Origin: Deinandra increscens subsp. villosa
Taxonomy: Eukaryota > Streptophyta > Magnoliopsida > Asterales > Asteraceae
Direction of reading: 5' to 3'
DNA length: 64,000 nt
Assembly: GCA_039602395.1 (NCBI GenBank)
Contig: JBCNJP010000018.1
Coordinates: forward strand, 7,002,163 to 7,066,162
Numbering within the stretch: position 1 is the stretch's first letter; each line of letters opens with the position of its first letter. The notes beneath the pieces were generated by a model. It saw only the letters and a program-made list of their open reading frames with translations, was not told the DNA's origin and did not search any database. Below, one piece after another: positions 46,233-55,098 of this stretch. The position numbers and the translations under genes were made by a program.

Positions 46233-47983
46233 TCAAGCTTCATCCTGGGGCACCTCCTTCGCTTCCTTCTCCTCCGCTGCCTTCTCTGCTGCCTTTGGGT
46301 CCTGGGCCGGCTGCTCTCCTCCCTTGGGCTGGTCGATATCCATGGCGTGACCAGCAGAGCCCTTGGATGGGGTGCTTTTGCTGGATCCAGGGCCGATTTC
46401 AGGGTCACACCCTGCAGGGATGGTGGCGCCTAAGCTGCGCAGTTTCTTTGCCCAGTCGGACACATCCCAGTTGGGGTTCTGGAACCCCAAATCCCTTGCC
46501 TCCTTCGCCATTTTCAGCCTGCACTGGAAAAGGGAGATGCGAGCGATGAGCTTGCCTTCATCGCCCTTGGCGGCTAAAGCAGACTCATGCGCAGCCCGTG
46601 CCTCCACTGCTTTCTTCTCAAGATCATGCACTAGACCCAGGTTCTTGTTGGCCACTATCCTGAGCGAGTTCAGCTCCTTGGTCAGGGCATTAACCTCCCT
46701 CTTAGCAGCAGCCTCAGCATCCTGGGCTCGCTTCTCAGCGGCCCAGACCATCTCCACGAATCGGCTAGCAATCTGCAAAAGAAGGTAATGCTATTAATAT
46801 TTATGACCTTGAATTGTTTACCGTGTAGAAAATTCAGGGGTACCCAGGATTAACTTACTTGACGGGAAGAGGCCTCGGCATGGGCACGGAGCTCGGCGGC
46901 ATCCAGGTTCTCCAGAGATTTCACAACGGGAGCAGAAGCAGTGGCAGTGGCCCTGGTCTTGCGCTTAGTACCAGAAGTCCTGGAGGGAGGAGCTTTGGGA
47001 GCCGTCATAGGTTCGGTCTTCACAGAGGTAATGACTTGCAGGTCCTGCTCGGAGTCACCTAGCAGAAAGTTGTCCAGATCGATGTTTTCCAGGTTGACGG
47101 GAGTGGCAGCAGCTGAAAAAGCATAGGAAATTAGCAGAATCCAGAGAAAATCCTAGGTCCGAGAGGCAGAGTACCAAGATACTTACAACTTGACATGCTG
47201 TGGGAGGTAGATGAAGCAGCTTGGTGGAGGTCTGTCCTGAATTCTCGGTCCACTTCGTTGATGCTGAGGAAAGCTTCGAATCTCTCGAACGTCCCAGGAT
47301 TTGCAGGTCCAATGGAGCTTAAGCTAGGAACTGCAGAACAAAAATCCAAGGTCAGTATTTGAATAGAATAAAATCCTAATCCCTAATGCAGGTAAAAACC
47401 TACCATCTACTCTCCATCTAACTGGAAGGCTCATCCCTCCTGGAATTGTGGACCTCTTGACAAAGAAAAATTTCCCTTTCCATTCCTCAAAAAAGGAAGC
47501 CCGAGGAATCATCTGAACCTCTTTACTCAGGGCTTTGAATAGAAATCGATTGTTGCCGTGAGATTTGAGTTCATAACCTAGGGCCAGCTCAGGCAGACCA
47601 ACCAGGGAATCAAACTCATTGTTCAACCGATCGATGGTACCCAGGATCCTCCAAACGATAGGTAGGGTTTGGGCGTAGGCAAGACCGGTGGCCTTGAAAA
47701 ACTCGGCCAGGAGGCCGGAGAAAGGGTAAGAAAGACCCATGGAGAAAGGAGTAAAAGGAAAGCAGACCCAGGTCTTTGAACTGAAATCTGATCGAACCCT
47801 TTTGTCGAAGGGTCTAATCTCAGCGGATTCCGGGAAAAGGCCCGACGACAACAATGCAGCTATGTCGTCATCGGTGAAGGTACAAGCTTCGAGCGCTCGG
47901 CTTTGCAAGTAAAACTGATCGAGGAAATCCTCGATTCCAGTCTCCTCAGCCATCGTCTCTGCTCGTATTTTCTTACGGGTCAT
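46233..47983 (-). CDS. Antisense spliced gene inside the Tat element (Transposase_28-like, coiled coil)
   Basis: Four exons on the strand opposite to gag-pol, 47983-47404, 47330-47187, 47112-46859 and 46772-46233, join with GT-AG junctions and matching phases to 505 residues without a stop. Residues about 50-195 (FPFTPFSMGLSYPFSGLLAE, WRILGTIDRLN, then FFFVKRSTIPGG and PVRWRV) resemble the domain catalogued as putative gypsy-type transposon protein (Transposase_28). A Ser/Thr/Lys-rich linker follows. Exon 4 begins a long Ala/Glu/Lys helix typical of a coiled coil and ends in an acidic Ala/Glu tail. Antisense genes between integrase and the 3' LTR are known in Tat relatives such as Grande, with unknown role. 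A nuclear or regulatory function is inference. Confidence 0.82.
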
Positions 47984-48279
47984 GATCGGGGAATGAAGGA
48001 AAAGTTTGGAGCAAAAGTTTACCTGAATGGAGAAAATCGGAAGCTGGAAGCGTCGGAAGAAAACCCTTGCTCTCAAGAAATTTGTGTGAAAAGAGAGGAG
48101 GGGTTAAAGGTAGTATTTAAAGAAAAGAAGAAGTTACAGAGATGATGGGAGGTCGCTCAAGACGTGTCATCGTGGATGCGAAATTAACGGACACGATTAA
48201 AGATAAGGGGTGATGTGACCCGAAAATTCAAATTTTCACAGCTGTAAGTTCTATCCACTTGCGAAAATTTGGGGGCAAT

Positions 48280-49166
48280 TGTTATACCCTGAATTCTCGG
48301 CTAATAATCCAGGGGCAGGTGTTACCTAGGAATTGTGTGACCCTGGATGTTGACAGGTAATGTTTGATGACCCAGGATGATTAACATCAAATGGGAAGGT
48401 TTACCTTTATTCTATTTTACACTTATATGATCTAATTCAAGGATTGCCCTTATTTTTACAATGACCCAGCATGTGGATGTGACCCTGCATGCTAGGATTT
48501 CGTTACTAATGTATCTCGTGCTTTTATCTAAGAGACAACAGGTTGACAAAGTCGCTCAAACGATCGAATAAGGAAAGCTGAAGACTCATTTAGCACGTGG
48601 TCAAAGTCGGTTGGCTGGAAACTCGGTCAACTAACGGAAAGAGACGTTGGAGGGAGGATCCCTGGAATATCGGAAGAACAGTTGAAGACCCCTGGAATAA
48701 CGGACGAGTCATTGCAGCTCTCGGATTATAAATAGGACCTTTAGTCGTTCATTTTCAGCTCATTCGAGCTTTACTGATTGTATTCTCGTATTATTCTCTC
48801 TGCAAACATATTGTACTCAACATTTTTCAGTGATCAATAAATTGGTAGCGTGTGTTATCGCTACCCGGGGTTTTTATGCCGGCGGCGCCTTAGAGACATC
48901 TAAGGGCTAAGGGCTTTTCCCTAGTCAAAATCTCAGTGTTCTTACTTACATTTCTGGTTACATTTGTGTTGATAAAGTTTCCCAACTGATTTCATAAATA
49001 AACCTAAGTTTTTACCCAGGATTCTAGTTGTTTGTCCCTGGAATTCTGCTGTTGTCCCGGGATTATTTCAAATTGTTTTCACATCTGGATTTGAGACACC
49101 TAACCTCACATTCAAAATTTGGTTCAAACTTTGCTAATTCAACTTAAGTAATTTTTAGCCAAAACA
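48280..49166 (+). repeat. Right LTR of the young Tat element
   Basis: It is 887 bp, nearly identical to the left LTR. It is followed at once by AAACT and the continuation of the MULE transposase coding sequence on the minus strand. Confidence 0.95.
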
Positions 49167-49501
49167 AAACTCCCACCATGAAAAACCTTTAGCGTGAACA
49201 GAGTTGGCTCATTTGCTGCAATTAACGAGGAACATTTTAAAATCCCTGATAATGCATGAAAAATAAAACCCTAACTTTTGAAAAATAAAACCCTAACTTC
49301 AAAACGTACCGTAAATCTCGTATGGATCAAAATCTTCTTCGTAAGGTTCACGGACTTGCCAAAATCTAACCACCATCGTGTTCCAGTAAGTTTGATGTTG
49401 ATGATGACGATGAATATTGAGAGGAACAGGCTTTCGGAGGGAAAAAGTTGGAAGAAGATGTGATGTTGAAGAAAATGAATAGACTTCTGTCTGTCTTGTT
49501 A

Positions 49502-49709
49502 TGGGGAAAAGAGAGAAACAGAGTTGAATGGACAAAAATACCCTCATGTGCAACGCACATGAGGGAGTTTTAACGATGAAACTAACGAATGTTAGTGTTA
49601 GGGACGCAAACATTTATGAAAATAAACCTTAAGGGGACACAATGTTAAAAGTTTGAAAACAGGACTCAAGTAGTTAAAAGCTACAAACCACAGGGACGCA
49701 AATGGCACT
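49502..49709 (-). repeat. Right terminal inverted repeat of the 17-kb MULE
   Basis: This is the reverse complement of 32777-32990 with a few mismatches. It has the same internal hairpin CCCTCATGTGC / GCACATGAGGG at 49541-49565. It lies just upstream of the transposase start at 49376 and is its likely promoter. Confidence 0.9.
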
Positions 49710-50705
49710 CCTGATAAATCCATAGAATAAACTATTTGTGACAATTCTCGACATCAGGTTTTGGATTGACCAGTATAAACCGTATAAAAAAAAGAGTTGC
49801 GTATAAAAAGAGTTGTGTTCGGGTTGACCCGATAACCAGCTTCCATTATAATATTTATTAAGTCATTAATTTGTTTTTCTTTCTTAAAAAGTCTCTTCAA
49901 TTTTCATATGTTTATCTCTTTGTCGTTAGTAAATTTATTCGCTATTAATATTTGTTTATCCCCTTATCTTTTTGCCACTAATATATAGAACCAACAATTT
50001 AAAACGTTGTAAATTATTGAACTATACAACAAAAGAAAAGGAATATTATATGATTACTATAAATAATAACGTGACAGACATAAAAAGTTCAAAATTCAGT
50101 CAGGAAATGAATTATTAATAAATTTCACTTTACACTTTAATAATTTAGATAAAAGGGTCATATTCGGGTTACCCGAATTTATATGTGTTTAAGTTAGGGT
50201 TGAAGATTTTGATCCGAATAAAAATATGGGCCAGGTTCGGGTTGTAAATTTAAACTCGTCAACCCGTGACCCGCCAACCGACACGATTGCCACCCCTTAG
50301 AATTATACAATTTGTTCAAATTACATGAACTAAATATAAATCTTTATGAATAAGTGAAGATGTTGTCTTAGGGTAGATACGAATTGCTTGGATTATCTAG
50401 ATAACGTGTTAGACACTTTAGGATTAAATATCTTTTTGGTTCACTTGATGATATCAATTGAATACGATCTAGACGATCAATTGGATCAGAGAATTTTTTA
50501 AGGTGAAAGATTTCGAACCAAACAATCAAATGTCAATCAATACTAGATTTTAGGGAGTGTACGCAGATCTGTAGTTATTTGCAATTTCGAATTTTAAATT
50601 AAAATTCCTAAAAGTATAGTCCTTGCGAAAATTTGTAAGTCAATTTCTGAACAAAATAAATTTCTAGTGTAATTTTAATGAATGAATTTAATCGAAATTT
50701 ATAAG

Positions 50706-50806
50706 TCGACCCCAACAAGGGGCTCTGCCCCTTGGACCCCACTTTCTCGGGGGCAGCGCCCCAGAACCCTCACCAAGGGGGCGTTGCCCCATTGGAACCC
50801 CCTTTG
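50706..50806. repeat. Cluster of GC-rich hairpins
   Basis: Within an AT-rich region three short inverted repeats follow each other: AAGGGGCTCTGCCCCTT, GGGGGCAGCGCCCC and AAGGGGGCGTTGCCCCATT. They are separated by GGACCCC and GAACCC spacers. Such blocks occur in several plant repeats. The source element is not identified. Confidence 0.65.
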
Positions 50807-51130
50807 AAGTTCTTGATTTACAACCTTATCAATACGGGCCCGGCTTGCACTACCCCGCACCTCCAGACCCAATTGATATAAGTTAGAAGTCCAGTTGATT
50901 GATAGTCAATCCAGTTACACTAATATAGCAACATATCCCGATCTTGACTTATGAGTAGTCTTAGGCTATCAATATTCACAACGTAAACCAACTCAACGTT
51001 TTATTAAAAAAAACTATTCTCTCTCTTCCACCTAAACAACCTAACTAAACCAAAATTTTACTCTCATTCGCAAACCAACCCAACTTAACTTTTTTAATAC
51101 AAATATGGTATTTTTATCGCAACTTTCTTT

Positions 51131-51350
51131 TGACACTAGAACACAGTAATGGGGCGTCTGTCTTTGGACACCAAAAAACAAGGTAATAGGGTCGTCTGTC
51201 TTTAGACGCCATGACACAAGGTAATCGTCCATGACACAAGGTAACGGGGACACCTGTTTTTGGAAGCCATGACACAAGATAATGGGGTCGCATGTCTTTT
51301 GACACCATAACACAAAATAATGGGGTCGCATGTCTTGTATCATGCCCTGA
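51131..51350. repeat. Minisatellite, unit about 38 bp, five to six degenerate copies
   Basis: The repeated core is GACACCATGACACAAGGTAA followed by TGGGGTCGCATGTCTTT. One copy is shortened (near 51220). Frames through it (for example on the minus strand) produce Cys/His-rich repeats that are by-products of the repeat. Confidence 0.8.
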
Positions 51351-51725
51351 CACTTAGGGGTTGGGGCCATGAAAATATTTTTCATGCTTTTTTACTTTTA
51401 ATGTTAGAATGCGTGAATTTAACCTAAAGTGGTCGTACTAATTACTAAACCATAAAGTACATCAAAAGTGTCAAACATACATAACATGTATTTAAAACTT
51501 CACTTTTTGACACTATTGAAATATTATAACATCATCATATGACAATGTCATAATAAATAAATCATAATATCATATAGACTATCATACTTGCATAATAAAA
51601 TTCATAATATCATAAAATATATATTTTCGTCGTAACATAACTTGATTATAATCTTCACAACTCGCATCTGTTTACGCATAAAATATAGTCTTTCCATAGT
51701 AATATAACTCGATTATAATCATCAT

Positions 51726-52314
51726 TGTTGGTACAAGAATTCAGGAGATTATGAGCAGCTCGCATCAGCTCGCAAGCACATCATTGTAAGGATCCTGAAT
51801 TATATTTCCTGACTAACCATTGCTTTTCCCTTTTTGTTCACTATTCGCAGGATAACTCGAGCATGGATTACGTGTCCAAAAGACCCGGTCAACTAACAGA
51901 AACGTGGACCAAGTGGACTTCAAAGGGCTAATTGGAGAACGTGGAGTTAGTTGCTAGTTTTTAGGGGATGTTGTTATGATGTAATTCGTATTTAAACGGA
52001 GCTCTAGGCTTACACACACACACACACACACCTTTTTTGCGATTACGATTCTCTGCTACACTTAGATTACGAGCTCATTTCCTTTGTACTAAAAACGTTC
52101 ATTATATAAAAGTTTTAGGAGGCAGGTACTTTGAACCGGCCCCCGAGGTTTTTTGCTAGGCTCCTTGAGGATACTCAAGGATTCCTGGATTTTCCCTCGT
52201 TACATCCTCGTGTCAATCTTCATATTTACATTTTCATCTTTATTCACATCAAACACGCTACCTCACAAACGAAATTTGATCAACTAATTGCTTAGGCAGT
52301 TTTTGACCAAAACA
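51726..52314 (+). repeat. Left LTR of the second Tat element
   Basis: It is 589 bp with a CA dinucleotide run near 52012. GAGCAGCTCG and AGGATCCTGA words occur here and recur in the coding region. No right partner is present. Confidence 0.85.
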
Positions 52315-52396
52315 ATTTGGCGCCCACCGTGGGGCAAACGGTGTTTGAATTCGATTAAGAGCCTTGATCTTCTTCCCATAATCGATTCTTGAATAT

Positions 52397-55098
52397 GTCG
52401 AGCCAACAAAAAATTACTTCGAAATCTGTTTCATCCACTAAACCGCCTGTCGACACTGGTCTCCCCCCCAATGTTGAAGAAAATGACCGGCACCGACGCT
52501 AAAAGAGTGGAATATCCTACTTTTCAGGGATCTCAAGGTACGTCCACTGACTCTGCTATTTCTAATAACGATCTCTATGTTTTGATCAGGCAAATGAAGT
52601 CTCATGTGGATGAGCAAGCCAAAACCAACGAGAAAATGATGAAGGAGATCATGGAATTGAAGAAATCAAAGAAACCAGTAGAGGAAATTAGCCCTTTGAT
52701 GCGAAAATCATTCGGGTTCGACTCTCCGGAAATATCGGAGCAGCCAAAACAGAAAGCGAATCCCTCTACTGCTCCAAAGTCAGGTATTGCAACAGCTACT
52801 ACTGCATGATTCTCAGGCTCTCAGCATCAGAAGACTTCCAGGGTGATAGATCTGGAATACTCTGGGTTCTACTCCGAGCAGCCCCCAGAATCTTACTACA
52901 GTGGATATGGAAGTCAGCAGCTGCCGAGATGCTCGAGTCAGCAACCAGCCGGGTTTTTAAGCCATCAAATGCCGATGGTATCAATGCAACAACCTGTATC
53001 TCAACCACAGCGGTTTGCTGCGACGAACCTTCATGAGCCTTGGAGTCAGCAGTCAGCAGCACCTACTCCTCAAATGCTTCAGGGATCTTCATCTCAGCCA
53101 TTCCAACAATATCGGAGCCGCTTCCGAGCTGCTCAGGATCCTCAAGGATCCTTATTTTCTAATCCTACTGCCTCTGTAGGCACAATCCCAGGTTCATCTC
53201 AAGAGATGCATGAGGGAGACTTCATCCCCATGCAAGTGGGAACTACAACTGAGCCAACTGTCCTTAGAGATGCTGAATATGGACCCCAAATCCATCTCCA
53301 AACTTCCAGGGCTGGTAATAACTTTGATAATTTTTATGCTAACCCTAACCAAGGAATTGTGCAGGATGCAGGTATCAACCCGACTATCGCTAGGGAACTT
53401 CAGAGGTTAAAGGACATGATCTCAAGTGTTCCCGGTGTTATACGTCCAATTCCTGAAGTGCCAGCAGGCAGCCACAGAGTTTCTAGATTTGCATGGCCCA
53501 TTTGTGACGTAGAGATACCAAAAAGATTCCAAACCCCCAACATGAAACTCTACGACGGGACCACGGATCCCGAGGAGCACGTAGCACAATACAGGGAACG
53601 AATGGAAATCAACCCCATTCCTGTAAACATCAAAGAAGCTTGCTTATGCAAGGGATTTGGCTCAACATTGACAGGACTAGCCTTGAAATGGCTGCTCAGT
53701 ATTCCTCCTAATACCATTACTTCTTTTCCCCATTTAGTTAACTTGTTTAATAACCAGTTTTCTTGCAGCAGGAGCTTTGAGAAGCTCACTGGTGATTTGT
53801 ACAGAATAGTTCAGAAGCCCAACGAATCCCTGAGGGATTATGTGGCCAGATTCGGTCGAGAAGCTCTGGATATTCCCAACCTAGATATGGCTGCTGCTGT
53901 AGAAGCTTTCAAAATGGGGATTAGAGGAGACTCCCGCTTTTATTATGATTTGGTTATGACTCCTTGCAGGAACCTTGATGAAGTCAGAACAAGGGCACTA
54001 AGGTTCATCAGGTTGGAAGATGACAAGAAGATCCAGAAAAGAGGTGAAGAATCGTCGGGCAAAAGGACAAACTCTCCCGGAAAACAACCACGAAACAAAC
54101 CCTATTATTGTAATGATAACCCCAGGGTCAACGAAGTTGAAGAGGAAGACGACGAAGAAAACTTCCCAAAGGTATCTGATTATTGCTTTTCAACTGACAT
54201 GGGTGGTTTGTTATGTGCCTTGCAGGATCTAGGTGATAAAGCCAGATGGCCAAGAAAATCAGAGAAACAATGATCATGGAAAGATAAGTCTAAATGGTGT
54301 GCCTACCACGAAGACTTTGGGCACTTAACAGATGATTGCATAGCCCTTCGAAAAGAGATCAGTTACCTGCTCAGCAAGGGGCATCTCAAAGAACTGTTCG
54401 CCAGAAAGAAAAGTAAAACTCAAGAAGCTGCTGAGCTGCCCAAAAGAGCTCAGTCGCCACCAGCAGATGCAAAAGTAATCAACTTCATCTCGGGAGGATC
54501 TGACATATGCGGAACCTCTTTCTCATCAGCAAAGAGACATGCTAAGGAGGCCAGGATGGATCAAGGCAGTCGACCAAAGAAGAACGCGATATTGACTGAA
54601 GACAAAGTCATCTCTTTTGACGAAACTGATAAGCTGGACATCCAGGATCCTCACCACGACAGTCTGGTAATTACATTATGTATTGCTAACCATTATGTTC
54701 GCAGGATTCTGATAGACAATGGCAGTTCGGTCAACATTATTCAATTGGACGTGCTTAAAAAGATGAGCATTCCAGAAGAAGAGATAATCCCAAGATCCTC
54801 GGTGTTAGTAGGATTCAGCGGAGAAACCAAGCATACTGTTGGAGACATCAGACTTCCTGTTTACATTGAAGGAGTCAACTCCATGCAGAAATTCTGCGTT
54901 ATTGACTCCCTTCCTTGTTGCAATGTAATATTGGGAAGGCCATGGATCCATGACATGAAAGCGGTTCCATCTACCTATCATCAATGTGTGAAGCTTCCCA
55001 CACCTTGGGGAGTTGTAAGAATACTAAGTGATCAACAAGAAGCCAAAGACTGCTATACTTCTGCAATGAAGAACACCATCAAGTCCAAGCCAGCATAG
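52397..55098 (+). pseudogene. Gag-protease of the second Tat element, with TAG readthrough context
   Basis: The start is ATG at 52397. A run of eight C near 52466 shifts the frame, and the main frame runs from 52471. Stops occur at 52807 (TGA) and 54271 (TGA, at a sense codon in the sister element). The Gag core (CDVEIPKRFQTP to AFKMGIRGD) and the knuckle CAYHEDFGHLTDDC (54298 onward) are clear. The protease motif is LIDNGSSVNII near 54710. The frame ends at TAG 55096-55098, followed by CAATCA, at the same position as in the young element. Confidence 0.88.

Larger units (their letters stand above)
38301..49166 (+). mobile_element. Full-length, very young Tat-lineage gypsy retrotransposon
   Basis: Two 887-bp LTRs (38301-39187 and 48280-49166) start TGTTATACCC and end CCAAAACA. 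Comparing them by eye I found one difference (near 38411). AAACT flanks both ends (38296-38300 and 49167-49171). The primer site TGGCGCCCACCGTGGGGC starts at 39191. The purine-rich tract AAAATTTGGGGGCAAT precedes the right LTR. Coding order is Gag-protease, RT-RNase H, a second RNase H, integrase, and then an antisense gene before the right LTR. The two RNase H domains and the antisense gene are marks of the Tat group. The element lies inside the MULE transposase gene. Confidence 0.97.
34882..49376 (-). pseudogene. MuDR-type MULE transposase with PB1-like N-terminus, split by a retrotransposon
   Basis: Order from the 5' end (right): a first exon 49376-49310 coding an acidic leader (ends PYEIY), an intron, then 49215-49167 coding the first PB1-like strand (TLFTLKVFHGGSF). 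The 10.9-kb retroelement interrupts here, and the domain resumes at 38300. An acidic repeat region follows (about 37800-37200), then the MuDR DNA-binding region (FYVGQLIVEKLEI, about 37070), the DDE transposase core (DGTFMKG near 36265, SDRQK near 36075, RHIHEN near 35910), a SWIM finger (CSCRKW...CSHA, near 35320) and a CCHC-like knuckle near 34975. Lesions besides the insertion: a frameshift at about 36980 in an A/T run, a 133-bp tandem duplication at 36250-36507 and a one-base loss in an A run near 35080. It cannot make a full transposase as it stands. Confidence 0.85.
32777..49709 (-). mobile_element. 17-kb composite MULE with GRF gene and transposase, invaded by retrotransposons
   Basis: Inverted repeats of about 210 bp at 32777-32990 and 49502-49709 are about 95% alike and begin AGTGCCATTTGCGTCCC. 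The left one has a 6-base insertion. Inside are a GRF zinc-finger gene (33083-33400, plus strand), a solo LTR (33673-34610), a MuDR-type transposase gene (minus strand) and a full-length Tat retrotransposon (38301-49166). Removing the two retroelements leaves about 5.1 kb, a normal size for an autonomous MULE. No clear 9-bp target duplication is visible (the flanks AACGAGTTA and CCTGATAAA do not match), so the ends may have diverged or been altered. Confidence 0.85.
49710..51725. other. AT-rich intergenic sequence with hairpins and a minisatellite
   Basis: No gene is recognised. A GC-rich hairpin cluster (50706-50806) and a minisatellite (51131-51350) are listed separately. The last bases before 51726 (ATCAT) would be the left target site of the next retroelement. 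Confidence 0.6.

Noticed and set aside
32768..49718. A 9-bp target duplication for the 17-kb MULE
   Set aside because: The bases on both sides (AACGAGTTA and CCTGATAAA, or shifted by one) match poorly, so I do not claim one.
51041..51385. Minus-strand frame with repeated Cys/His residues
   Set aside because: It reads through the 38-bp minisatellite. The apparent zinc-finger look is due to the repeat unit.
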